From: Progne subis subis
Taxonomy: Eukaryota; Chordata; Aves; Passeriformes; Hirundinidae
Assembly (NCBI GenBank): GCA_022316685.1
Contig: JAKJHU010000050.1
Location: 129,974-193,973 of the forward strand
DNA: 64,000 bases
Reading direction: 5' to 3'
The notes under the pieces: model-generated
Seen by the model: the letters and a program-made list of their open reading frames with translations, nothing else
What the model was told of the DNA's origin: nothing
Databases searched by the model: none
Program-made: the position numbers and the translations under genes
Shown here: in pieces, positions 45,383 through 58,940 of the stretch
Position numbering within the stretch: position 1 is the stretch's first letter
Layout of the letters: each line of letters begins with the position of its first letter

Positions 45383-47865
45383 TTACTGGAAGCAAACAAA
45401 AATTCATTGATTTCTTGAGGAGATGATACAACAGGTTTTGCACACATTAGGCACACATGGCTCAGACACATACAACTCCTTTTATGATACCCGTTATCCC
45501 TTTTAAAGTCTCAGATGTCAGAAAAAACATATGAGCTATTATTTTTGAGTATTTGGGAGGCACTCAGGAACTACAGTGCAGGGATCTACTTAAGTACATG
45601 GACACAGAGATGATGCCATTAGCCTCTCCAACAATTCTGGCCTCTCCCCCAGTGATGAACAATAACACCAGCTAAAACAGTACATAAAAATGAGACTTAT
45701 TCCTTCTTCTATGATCATGATTAAAGGAGAAGGGTATTTTTTCCTAAGACCATTAGTTGTATCTTTTTTCGTGCACATCACATCTCTGAAGCAATTACTT
45801 ATTGACATATAAGTCTAAATCCTAAGTACACCTTCTGTTCATACCCTCTGTGACCCTCCAGAAGCCTGCAAACTGCTACTGTTTGTTAAAAAACTCTGAG
45901 TCTGAAGAGAGGAAAGAAGTAAATTCTTCTCTCCTTTATCCCCTGTACAATTTTTTTCTGTGTTGAAAGGTCTCTGCTACACCTCAAAGCTACATGCCTC
46001 ATCTATCTCAAAGGGACTCATTTCTCTTTAAGTTTGATCAAATAGATGATTTTTCTTAAGTATTTTGTTTTGGGTTTTTTTTGTTGTTTTTTTGTTTGTT
46101 TGTTTTGTTTTGTTTATTTTTTTTTTAATAAAATGCTTACATGCAGATTTTTATTTCATGGGAATGAAATTACCTAGGATCACAAAATATATTAGAAGAC
46201 AGAAAGGTAAAACCAAAAAATGTTTCAAAGATATAATGCAGCATCCCATTTAAGTGAGAAAATGTCCTGAAGGAATGGCTGATTTTCTCACAACTTGATA
46301 AAATCTGAGGATATTTAAGAAAGAAGAAAAGATCAAAAATACTGAAGAAACTACTAATCTTCTTTACACCCTCTCTTGATCTTCTGTACAACAAACACTG
46401 AATCCAAACACAGGATCCAAATGGTGGCATTCCCAAGGGAGGTGGGACAGCAGCATTTCTACCAAAAAATTGAATTACTGACTTAAAAATTGCTAACTCT
46501 GACATGAATTGAAAAAAAAAACAAACCCAAAACCACAAAAACGAGTGTTCCCAATAGCATTTTAGACAAAATATTCACAAGAGCAATGAATATGCAAAAC
46601 ATTTTTGAGGAAATGGCTGAGCCAGCAAACACCAGCGCACACTGCTACACAGTAAATGGGTTCCAGAGACTGCCGTGCTTTTTGCGTTCATTCAGTGACA
46701 GATCAGTCTAGAGAATGGTAGCATCTGGATGAGGGCAGATGGCTAAACTGTCAAATAATGACATTTTACAAAATTTCAGCAGTTTAAGCGCAATATGGTT
46801 CCAATCCCAAAGGCAGACAGGTAAACAATGGTGCAGAAGTTACAGCACTAGCACATAAGATTATTCATTATAATTATTCTAGGGGAATGAATTCTTCTCA
46901 GAAGATTAGGCTGACAGGAAGATTGAGAGTTCTCTCAGAAAGAATTAGGTGACATCTCCCCTGTTTTGTTCATCCATCTATTTTACTAGATTTTCCCCTC
47001 AAATGAATTTCTTGTGATGTGCTAAAATAACATAAACCTTTCAGAGTAAAGATGTTCAAATCCAGCATTTTTCTGCAATTCATCTTTCACTGCTAAATTT
47101 TTATTTGTTTCAGAAATTCACCCCTGAGTCAGAGATAGCCATTAAGAGAAATCTTTGCCCTTACAAGAATGCACTTGGATCTAAAATATCTTATCTTTAT
47201 CATTCAGAAGAGAAAAATCATTCACAAAAATACCAGAAGATAGTAGCTGATACTGTGGAGACAAATTAGAACATCTTTGCACCCAGTTGAATTTACATAG
47301 AAGTAAAATTTAAAGTTTTGAATAGTTGCACCTAAATCTGTGTAAAACCTTCTGTAAAGAACAAGGAAAAATCTCCTTTTTTTTGTTTTTGTTTTTGTTT
47401 TTGTGTTTTTGTTTTTTTTCCCCTGGTAACTGGCATGTGTTTTGGAAGTGAAAACATCAAATGGACAAGTTAAGAGAGGATTCTTCCATTTCATGTTGGA
47501 GTTTCTGTTCCTTTTTTTAGACATTACAGTAAGGTACCTTAGCAAGGAAAAGTGGACCGTAACCTGTAGTTCATTGCATCTCGCTTGAAGAACAAATGAA
47601 GAGTTTAACTGATTTTTTTTACATCTGTCAACAAACACTGACACCATTAGCTATGCAGTTACATGAGTGACAGTGAAGCCTTACAAAAGTGACTGGGGAG
47701 TTCTTCTTTCTCTGTGGTCTCTTCTCCTTTGCTTAATGTGCACTTGTTCCCCAGCCTGTAATATACTGGGGTGTGTAGTTTTGGAGATTGCCAGTCTGTC
47801 ACCTGCCTTGTTAAACATATGGTTACCATGCTTATATTGGTTACATGCTATACTTATACTTAAAT

Positions 47866-48003
47866 ATACATACATATACATATACATATACATATATATG
47901 TGTGTGTGTGTATGTGTGTGTGTATATATATATTTGTATGTATGTGTGTATATATATGTATGTGTATATATATGTATATATACACACATATATATACTTA
48001 TAA
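47866..48003 (+). repeat. Compound TA/CA/TG microsatellite
   Basis: Alternating purine-pyrimidine sequence: ATACATACATATAC units, then TGTGTG runs, then TATATATG and ACACATATATA. The part with long TG and TA runs can form Z-DNA or cruciforms. Overlapping Tyr/Ile/His/Cys-rich frames are artefacts. Confidence 0.95.
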
Positions 48004-51000
48004 AAGCTTGTGAAGGTCCTTCCCCTGAGAATGGCCATAAACCTGTGAAGAGCAGATAGGCAGGCAGGCAGACAGGCCTATCAAAAGAGAAAGGGCTGGA
48101 GGGAGGGAAAGAAAAGAGCTGGAAATATTAATAATATTACAAATACAAAGTTTTCATATGCTTTTCATTAAACTCCTATACATACATTTCTGTGCTTGAC
48201 AGACATGATAAAATTGCATGGATGGTGTAAATTAGCTGTAGCTCATTCTAAACAAAACCAAAGTAATACTGATTGGCAAGGGGAAGACTTTAAAAGAATA
48301 AGGAGTGAAGATATCTTCCTTTTTTTTTTTAATTTTTAATTGTATCTTATTGCTGGTATAGCTCTTAATGTTCATTTCATACTAGATTCACATCTTTCTG
48401 AGTTTATACTTCGCAACAGTAGCTCGGAAGAATTACTATTCTCAGATACTTCTTATACCATTTTTATTGGCACAGGGAAAATACTGAGGCTATCTTTAGG
48501 AAAGATCATTCTGCTTGAATATAACACAGCAATACCCATAGCTTTGCCACCTGCAGAACAGAATTATGTTACCTTGGTGTGTATTGACCACTGTAGCTGA
48601 AGGATGCCAATGCCTGTATTAATGCATAGGCTATTAATTATGCAATAGTTTAGAGACAGTGCACTAGTTGTGGGTTAAGTGTCATCAAACAGTGAGGAAT
48701 CTTTTTTTCCCTTTGTAGTTATGTTTTCGCTCTTGACACATGGACTACAACTTCCAACATTAGAGCCACAGTTTTCTCAAGAAAACCATATTTCTTAGGA
48801 ATTTTACTTTCCCGGTAGAATCATTATTGTCCAAAATAGGACTTGAACTTCCAGAATTACTTTGATAGCATAGAGAACCATAGGGCAGATGCTTAGGTGA
48901 TATAACTATACCTCAGCTGTATACAATGGAGCAAGCCCCAGATTTTTGGGGTTTTTTACACCAGGAAATGAGATTAATTTTTCAGGTACACAAATTTAGA
49001 CTTAGCTATCTATAAATGACAGATTTGAGTTATTTGTTTCTTCAAAAGAATTAGGGTAATGTTCTATAGTATATATCCAGCATATATCTGTGTATAACTT
49101 TGCTTGTATCAACAGGTCATTTGGTAAGCATAGTATTTATGGCATGGAGTACATGCATGTTTAACTATGATAGTAAGGGTAGCCAAATCTGCTTTATACA
49201 TTATCAAGGATTTTGAGAAGAATTGTACTGGATATTCATAAAGAGCCATTGAATATGCTGTTAGACATTTCCATAGTGTGCTTGTTCTCATAAAGAATTT
49301 TTATACTGATTACAGGATCTTCTGTCTCCTGTGGTGAGCGCTAAAAGTTCAAAGCCATCAACCCAAGCCTAAATTCAGAAGTAACACTGATCATGTCTCA
49401 TCTGCTCTGTGTATAATCAAACTCATAAGGCAATGTTGCAGCTTGTTTCACATTTTACTGATTTTCTTAGTTCAATTTCTCTGTATTTTGTTTCTTATTT
49501 CTAAATTGATTTACAACCTCCACTTAGGAAAGTTAAATAAGCAATTTCTTTCCTACAGACCAAAAGAAAATAACACTGACAAAGAAACCAAAGAGTGATT
49601 TAATACGTCCCCTTGTCAAAAAGAGTAAACTATAACTGAAGTACTAAACACTACCATTTGTCTAAACTTCTGTTAAAACCTTGCATGACGGAAATTCCAC
49701 AACCTGCTTTGGCAAATATATTTCTACAGTCAGCTACCTTTGCTTCTTTTACCTGTCCTAAATGTCACTAGCTGCAATTTAAGCCCTCTTGGACCTCTTA
49801 CTTCAATTAGAAGTGGGATTCCACTATGTCTATAGAGACCTAAAACCAAACTTCCCGAATCAGCTTTAAAATTCCTTGCGGACTACAAAGAAATTGAAAA
49901 TAAAACATACAGTGGATATAGGTCCTGCATTTCATGGTTTCACACAGCAAACCAGGGACAAACACCATGGTAGGCAATAGCAGAGTAACTTATTTTCGAT
50001 GTTACTTTTCCTTAAAATAGAAAGAGATTAAGCTGCTCATGTATAAATATTTAGATAAATAAACTGTCATCAACTCAACAATCAAACTGTGAAAATGTGA
50101 AGGTGGGATGAATCCAAAACTACATAGCCATAAGCTAATTCATATTCATAATCTAAAACTTTCCATATTTAAAAGGATTTGGAATATATAAATGTCCCAA
50201 GGAAAAAAAAATAAATAAGAGGAATGTATGCTCGATAAGTATACCAGTCTGTAACATCACAGCAATTGGCTAACGAAAGCATGTATTTTGGGGAATTTTG
50301 ATGAGGGAGCTAAGTTAGTTATAAATGGTTTTGAATAATGATATGCCCATATTTAAGTACAAAAATACAAAAACCTTATGAGATTTAGTTTCTGTCTAGC
50401 AGCCACACTACGCAAAGGAATCAAATCAAGTTGCAGCCATACCTTCAAATTTAAAAATTCTTCTAGCAAAGGAGAACTTGTTGTCATGTCACACTGTATT
50501 AGCTCTGTGTCTGAACTTACAGCTTCTCCCTACAAGTGTACTGGATTGTGAGGGAGATCTGATATATTAAAATGTTACTAGAGACCTGTTTAAGCTTCCA
50601 AAATTCACCTGAAGTGTCTAGTTCAGAGCAATCTTAATTGCATGCATCTAATGTTATAAAAAGCTATGGACAAATAAAAAAAAAAAGGTAGTTCATTGTA
50701 GAAATATATTACCCAAGGCAGTTTGTGAAATTTCCATCATGCAGGGCTTTAACAAAAGTATCGACAAACGGTAGTGTTTATTACTTCAGCTGTAGTTTAC
50801 TCTCTTTTTGGCAAGGAGATGCATCTTGATCTCATGCCTTGGGGCACAGGAGTAAATCACTTCCCTTCTGGACAGGCCTTTCCCCACAACGTCACTATGT
50901 CACTATGAGGCCAGCAGAGTACAGAGAAGCAAATTTTACTTGTCCCTAATCACTTAATGGATGATTGCCAGAGGCATGAGGCTGGTTTGGAAGAAACAGT

Positions 51001-53132
51001 GGTCCACAAAACAGCTGTAATGAATATATCAGGTAAAAAAAGTCCATTAAAAATGTCAAGTAAAGAATATTTTTTTTTTTATCAGATGTGATAAAACAGG
51101 TAGAACTTATGTTCATTATCAGAAAACCCTAACAGAAAATTTAATTCCTTCAATTAATTTATTGAATGAGTAGTGCTAAAGTCTGAGTCTTCAAAGAAGT
51201 CTGAATTGCAGGAAGGGGAGAAAAGAGGAAGTTAGTGATTTAAGCTACAGACTGTGTAGAACTTATATGATGATGTAAATTAAGGACAATATTTCATTAA
51301 TAAACTTTAGTTACTCAAATTCAATATCTTTGTAAGAATGAGAGAATGAGAAAAGAACTTATGCATTTTAGTAATATCTGTCTTTAGACAAGGTGAGCTT
51401 ATCAAAGCATATAAATATATTAGGAGGATTTAAAGGAATGTAAAAATGTTAAATACTTAGTGTGGGTGGGGATTGCTTAAAGCCAGTGGGTTTGATGTTT
51501 AGAGTAATTGTAGACTGCTTAAAAGAAAAAAAGAATTTTTAAAAGAGGATAAAAAACACTGACAGAAAAAAAAAAAAAAAGAGAGATTAACAAAGAAGAC
51601 AACAGTATTTTAAACATAGCCTGTAGAAAACAAAAGTGTAAATAAGGAAAATAGAAAAAAAAAAAAAAGGAGCATAAGATTAGGAAATTTAAATTTAAAC
51701 CAACACACGACAGTTAAGGCAAAATTATGGGAAACTCCAGGCAGAGGCAATTAATAATAAATATTTTCTTCAAATATGTTTAAAAAGAAAACCTGTCAGT
51801 AAGATGACAGATGTGCTCAAGGTGAAAAGAGTCCCCAAGGAAGACAAAGTTGTCGCAGAAATACTAAATAAATTCACAATACTTGTCTTCATATTGGAAG
51901 GTAATCTATATTTGGGGGATACTATCTTGAACTTAAACGTCAGTAGGAGAAGTTTTAGGAGAGAGTGGTAAAATAAGCAGTAACAAATTTCTGAGACTCA
52001 GCACTATGAAGCCAAGTTCTAAAAGAATACCATATTGGTGAGTTCTAAACTCTGCAAGTTAAAATTAAAACTGACTTTCTACCAAAGGAATAAAAAAATG
52101 CTGTAAGGATGAATATGTGAATGTTCATACTAGTCTGAATTCTTTAGTTAGCAAATTTGTTGAAAATAATATGAAGAGTAAAATGAGTAGACATATGTAT
52201 AAATGTGATATAATTGTGAACTGGGAGCACAGCTCCTGCAGCAGTAAGCCATGCTTCACAAATTATTAATCACGTTAAGAAGGATTTCCCAATATTTTAG
52301 GACAGTATTGCCAGAGCTCCAACCCTAACTCACATAACCCTGAGTAAATGGCTGCGTTCAGCAGTGGGCGGAGACAGGAAGTTGCTTTTCAGAAGAGCAA
52401 ATGAGCCCAAGTGCAGAGCCATGCTGATGCATCTTATGAGTCCCATAATGGGGTGAGAAGCTATTCTGCAAATACTTGAGATGCTCTTCATCGTATTTTA
52501 CTGTCCGTTGTAAAAAAGATGTCTGTGAAATCAGGACAATGGTGAGTAAATACAGCAAAACATTATGAATACCTCTCATTCCAGGACATATGAACAGTCA
52601 AATTGGTGCCCATACTTAGGCTGATGTCCAACTTACACTAAGTCCATGAAAAGTCCATGAAAATCACACAAGCAACCTTAACCACTTGACTCAATGACAG
52701 CGGCAGGATGTGGCCCCTCAGAGAAACTTCTCAAGAGATCCTCGCATGAAACATATTGTCATTACAGACAAGTGTGTCATGGGCTACATCAGTCCTACCT
52801 GGCTGAGTTAATGTAAGAAAGTCAGGAGGTCAGAAGACTGTCATGCTAGGAAGCCTTTAAAATAACAGCAGAGAGCAAGGGCGAGTCCAGTGGCTCAGCT
52901 GTCCATCAAATAATAAACTGGTTTTCTTTCCTACAATTGTTATTATGATGATTTTCTACTTCTGTCATGAACAAAGGCAGGGCTACTCAGCAGGGTATTC
53001 AAAGACCCACCATACAGCCCCAACACCATGGGCACCTCTTTCATCAGGTCTAGAGGAAGTTTCAGCAACTCATCTTATCTGGTGATTAAAGAGCTCAGAT
53101 TAAAAGGAAACACACCTCACACCTTCTCCTTC

Positions 53133-53133
<1 letters not shown>

Positions 53134-53175
<42 letters not shown>
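53134..53175 (+). repeat. 42-base A homopolymer
   Basis: 42 consecutive A followed by GAAAACCAAAAACC. It could be the poly(A) tail of a plus-strand retrocopy, though no recognisable body is seen upstream. Confidence 0.9.
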
Positions 53176-53177
<2 letters not shown>

Positions 53178-56100
53178 AAACCAAAAACCTGCTTGACTTT
53201 TGTTTTGTTTGTTTGCTGTCTTCTGCAGTGTTTGGTAAATCTCTGTGCATTAAATTGACAAAGCAGAAAAATATTGTGATGATACACCAGTGGTCAGCAA
53301 GCCATCCTTAAAAGAAAAACACTGCTGATAAGATAAACAACTTGTGATGTACTTAATTACAATATTTCATCCTCATTTAGCCATCTCCACATCATAGCAC
53401 TAACAAAGTGGATTTCAAACAGGAAGAAAGTCTCCTTTGCACAAGCCCAGAGGGCTAATTATAAAATAGCAACCTACTTTTTTTTTGGTAGCAGTTTTTT
53501 TTTTTTTCCAGTAGAATTTATTGAGCTCATTACCAAGCTGCTTATGAAGTGATTTGAAATGCGGCAACATTAAAGCATTCTGAAAATCCCTTGTACTTAG
53601 TCATCTTGACACTTTGTTTGAACTTGAAACATTAATATGAAATAACTGCAGCAGCCCCATTCCTGATTCTATTGTTTGACAGCACATTTAAAAGCTAAAA
53701 GATGATATGATTGAGGACTTTTAATCAGCACAGTAATTTGTAGGAGTGTCTCAAGTATTCATAACTTTGAAAAGACCAAAGGGACATGAATGTGAGAAAC
53801 AAGACAGGTACAGTACATGTCAGACTAGAATAACACTGTAATGTGAAACCAGGAGTACAAGCACCGCTGGAACGGAATGGGGTTTTACTGCTTTTTAAAG
53901 GCAAGCCTGAAAATTGAAAGATACACATCAAAGCTACTAAAGAACTCCACACATTGTACCTTATTAGCCTGATTTTACCTTCTGTAATCACATTATATAA
54001 TATGCATCACCAGATTAACCTGCTTGGGGTCAGCAGAAGGGCCATCATAAATATATTTGAAGTGAAGCCTCTGAAGGTTTTCAAAGTGGTAAAAAATTTA
54101 TAGAGAGGAGTAGTAAAATCCATGGAAATCTATAGCATATTAAAGTGAAATCTGTGAAATAGGTTTGCTTTTCATCGTTCCCCCACACACCCCCATGCAT
54201 TAGTGTTTGAACTAATAATTAGAGCCAATGGAAATGCTTCTGTTGAAAGAAAGAGTTTAAGATCATCCTTCACTCTAACTGTATTATAATGTTCTGCCTA
54301 CCTTATTAAAAAGCCTTTAAAGAAAAGGGAAAATAATTTGTAAGAAATAAAAGGGGTGCGAATAGTACAAACACTGAATGTACCTCATTGTGGTCTTTCC
54401 CATAAAAGGGGAAGAATCCCCAAATGTGGTTTACAACAAAGGAGGAGCAGATTCCAGACAAATGTATGCAACAAGGGTACAAGAAGCTCCCTCCTCCTTC
54501 CAGTATTTTCGCGTGTCATAGAGAGTGATTCAAACCCTTCATGGGGTGCGCTCTGAAATGAGATCTCAGCAGAACAGCTTGGAACCTGCAATCCTCAGCA
54601 GCTCTCTTAGTATGCTTGATGGTTTCCTATGCACAGCCTTAAACTAATAAGGAAACACCAAGATAGATGTGTTGGTCTGTAAGCTGGAAAGAATTCATTA
54701 GCTAAGCAAGATCTAGCCAAGTCATTACTTAGGAGACCCCCTCCAAGGAATTCCCATACAGTTTATAGAAATAGTGTAAGGGCCCTGTTTTTCAAACCTA
54801 CACAGTTCTGTTAATAAAAGTGATGCCTGGGTTGGGGGGAAAGGCATAGTCCTTAAAAAGTCAATATATTGTGAAAAAAGAAAAGAAAGGGAAAAAAAAA
54901 AAAAAAAATAAAAGGGGGGGTGGGGGGGAAGTAAAGCAGAAAAGAATATGAAACAAATATAAATTCAATGGCTGGCCAGCTTCAACATTTGCATCTCCCC
55001 ACCTGTTTAGCTGCTCTCTGCTGACTGGAGAATTCAGCACTTGGTCTGGAAGGTGACTTGCGAAAGGGTTTCAGGAATAATGAGGTGATGCTTTTTTTCA
55101 TCATAATTCCAAGTTTTGTAGATGTTTTCACCAACTAGAACAGCAGCTTCCCCCTTTAGTAAAGGCGCACTATTGTTTAGATCAATTTACAGTGGTATTT
55201 GCTATCTTAATGAGGATTTAAATGAAACTCTGTAACATTGATGGGATATATCAGAGTGTGGGTTGTATTTTTGAAGTTTTTTCCGGCTTCCTTGAGAGAA
55301 GACATGAAAGATCTCTATATTGTGTTAAAGAAACAAGTATATAAAATAGAGGGACAAGAGGATTTCAGAAAATGTGTATTTTGTGTTGCACATTAATTAT
55401 TTGTGAGAACAGATAGCATAAAGGTGACAAGCTCATACCTTTTCACTCTTGTTCTTTTAATTTGCATTCATGTGGACTTCTGTGTGAATGTGAATAAGAG
55501 CTGTGGCCATCTTTAGTTTAGTAGCTGGAATGAGAACACTTTTGCCAGGTTTTTTCTTGTATCAGGTCTAGAATGGTGGTACAACTTCAGAAGATGTACA
55601 CTGTTGCAAATTATGCCCATCTGTAGTAAGGAAAAACAAAGATAATCATGAATATTTTGCTGTCAGTTTACGTTTTTCTAAACAGTATTTAAAGATACGG
55701 ATTTTATTTCACAGTTCAGGAAAACACAATCTTAACTTTATGCCCTATTATATTCCTTTTGCCCTCAAAGCAAATATATGCTTTTTTAGTAATCAACATG
55801 ACTCATTTTTACATGTGTTTTCTGCTTTTAAAGCAGAAACTGTAAACATGAATAAAGTTACCTATTATACATCTACTTACTTGAAAGGTTAAAATAATGC
55901 CACAACTTACACAACCACAAAGAAATATTTTTATCTTATTGCATAGTTTTAATTGGCTATTTTCCTCTGTGAAAGTTACAGTTGGTTTCATTTGTACTCC
56001 TTTGTGTGTTTTCCACACTTCAACATCATATTTAGGACATATTTAGCCCTTTGATTTCACTTCTTAAAGGGAGAGCTAGAGTACTTCTCATCACTCACAA

Positions 56101-58699
56101 ATCCCATGGAGGAACATGAATTAGAATGTAAAGGGGTTATCTTCTAGATAGGAGGTGTTATGTCTCCTGATTTTAAAAGGGAAGTTGCTGTTTTGATGTG
56201 TTATCCACAGTTAACTACAACACTGCTGTTGCTGAAAACCTTTTTTTCTTTCCAAGTGAGATGTTTCCCAGGTCTAATTCAGTGGGGTAATCTTTATGCT
56301 CCTTATAATGCTTACTTGGTATAGCAAAAGATTAAGTTTCTCATTGATCTGGTTACCAAGTTTAACTTGCTGAACTGGTGGAAAATAATATGATGGAGTT
56401 TATATATAAAGGTGGAGTGACAGTGAGTTCCCTGTGAGTGCAGCAAGATAATTCTCTGGAGTGCAAAGTACCAGCAGGAGCAGAGCTAGAGACAGCATGG
56501 CCCAGGTTCGCTCCCACTCCAGTTTGACATAGATATGTCAAACAGGGGGGGTAAAAGCACATCCTCAGCTGCTGCCAGCCAAGATAAAGAGTTTCTAGTG
56601 AGAAGCTGCACCTGAAAATTCATACCCTCAAAAAAATATTTGGAGGTTGTGGCCTTGGAATTGTTGCAAATGTGGCCAAGAGGTGAGAGAGGAGGGGGGT
56701 CAGAGTTTCACTATGGCTGAACATGAAAGTATTATCCCAAATAGCTAATGTATGAGAATATATAATAACCTGTACTATGTTTTCATTTTTCAGATCAATG
56801 ACACCTAGCAGTTTTTCCCCAGCCTCACAATCATGTGTTTTCACTTCTGACTTTTATGAACTATGGCTCAGACATTTTAATGAAATTTAGTCATGGCTTT
56901 GCTCAGCCTTCAACAACTGACTGACCAGGAGAGCCAAGACTCATTTTTTAAGAGATTCATCTCAAGCTGAGACCAACAGTAAAACTGGGTCTCCTCCTTC
57001 CTAAGTAAATGTTCCAGATGTAGAGACCCTGCATAAAACCCAGTCAACAGCACCACCAGCAGCCTGTGAAGTTTGAGCCGAGGTGAATACTGTTGGTGGG
57101 CACTTTGCGCTTGGCAGAGGGGTTCAAAGGCAGCCCTAGAGCACACCTTTCCTAAGGCACATAATCCAGAGATACGCACCCAAATCCCTGCTAAACAGCT
57201 GTACACCTTCCCATGCACAGATATAAGATTTCTGTCACTTAATCTAGCTTTCAACTCAATTGTCACTGCCTACATCTTTGCAAAGGCAGGAGTAGATGCC
57301 ACAGAGTTTTTTACAGCATTCCCTCTGTCTCATATGCCCATCTTCAACATTCAGGGAAGTGCATGTTTTACATAATCACCCAAGATGCTTCGGAAAATCC
57401 CTAGAATAAATCTCTCCACAAATAAAATTTTAAACCTTAACCACAATTCAGGTAACAGTCTGAGACATCTAAGAGATTTACCTAACTCATTTACTTTTAA
57501 GAATCTGGACCTTAAAAACCTTTTTTTTATATTTAAAGGATTTTACCAACAAAAAGTACCAGCATATTACACCATCGATGTGCTGACCAAATGGGAAAAG
57601 ATGAACTTTTTACTGAAATAATGAAAGCATTCATGAAGGGTAAAAGGCACTATATTGGCACAATAGCTTCTAATTTTTTGTTGTTTCCTTTAAATTTTGA
57701 GTCTGTGTTGGCTCTGTATCCTCTTTCTTGCATATCTTCAGCCATGCAGAAGTCTATGTATGTCTATGTATTCTAGCATAAGATATTTACACTGGTGATG
57801 CTGAGTCTTTGTCAAGAAGTCAACTAGGTGTTACTACATCTACTGGAAAAACTTTTAAATACCCTTAACAATCTCAGCCTAGGCATATGAGCATAACAGT
57901 GACTATAACCAGGGCAAGCTGAGTGGAATCCATCCCTGGAACCAGGATGCCAAGGTTAATTTAGTTTCAGAACCAGCAGAGCTACACAGGAAACTTTTGG
58001 AGGAGCAATGAAAGGCACCACGAGTCTGGTTCATTTAGAAACATATGATCTTCTTTCTAGCTAAACATTATATGAAAACTTCTTCAGCTCCGGAAAAAGA
58101 AAAAAAAAAAAAGGGGGGGGGGTGGTTCAAGAAAATAACTCTCCAGATGGTTTTTGCTGATAACTAGAAGCGCTAGGAGAAAGCTGTAACTGCATTCTCC
58201 AGGAATTCATGACTACTAGCCAAAGCAGCATTCTATATTATATGACTGTAACAAGATTCTTCTTAATAATATTCTATATTGTGAATGAAGATACTCTCAT
58301 ATATGTTTCATAGCTAACCTTGCTTAAAATGCATATCTGTTTTGCAACTCTTAGAGATACCTGTTATGAATCCAGAGAAGTACATTATCTTCTATTTAAG
58401 CCATCTAAAGGGCAGGTATTCAGAACAGACGAAAGCAAGTAAAATTATATTATGTCTTCTCCAATCCCTCCTAATACAACAGATTGTAAAGATTAGAATG
58501 GGGCTAAAAGACTGAAGATTTTGTCTAAGAGTTGCTCCAAACACTCGTGTACAGAAATAATCTTTGAAAGCATGTTTGCACATAAGTTCAGTTGTGTCAT
58601 AGTCATCAAGCTGACCATGCTTTCAGACTATTGCCTACTGCTCCCTCCTTCCCATAAGAGAAAAGACTTTGTGATATAACCTATTGGTAAGACAAAGAT

Positions 58700-58940
58700 T
58701 CAACTCCTGCATCCAGGCTGTTGACAAGTACATTGAACAGAACTGGCCCTAGAATTGATCCCCAAGGAACAGCACTGGGGACTGTTATGGGAAACCAAAT
58801 CTAGCCCCACTTATTGTAGTAAAAACCCCTTTGAGCTCTGCCTTTCAGTCAATTCCACACAGACAACACACAGCCACAATTGTGAGGAAATCCCTAGACT
58901 TCTTTGACAAAGTATTCATTAACAATCACTTTTTTGTATC
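58700..58940 (-). mobile_element. Old CR1 LINE fragment (RT region)
   Basis: On the minus strand the segment resembles the CR1 RT region: GGCCCTAGAATTGATCCCCAAGG and GTACATTGAACAGAACTGG on the plus strand have the wording seen at 62080-62130 in the longer CR1 of this window. It is short and highly diverged, hence old. The borders are approximate. Confidence 0.65.

Larger units (their letters stand above)
43581..58699. other. AT-rich DNA with microsatellites, no recognised gene
   Basis: Fifteen kilobases with no supported exon or RNA gene. Simple repeats include (TTTG)n at 44093-44124, T/C runs at 45311-45382, T/G tracts at 46064-46128 and 47377-47419, a TA/CA/TG compound microsatellite at 47866-48003, 42 A at 53134-53175, and A-run/G-run pairs at 54893-54928 and 58096-58124. 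The stretch 52780-52945 looks like the 3' part of an LTR (TTTAAAATA, then AATAAA at about 52912 and an end in CTACA) but lacks a start and a partner. Confidence 0.5.

Noticed and set aside
47222..48059. Frames of 102-141 codons around the microsatellite
   Set aside because: Tyr/Ile/His/Cys and Lys/Thr repeats come directly from TA/CA/TG and TTTTTG simple repeats.
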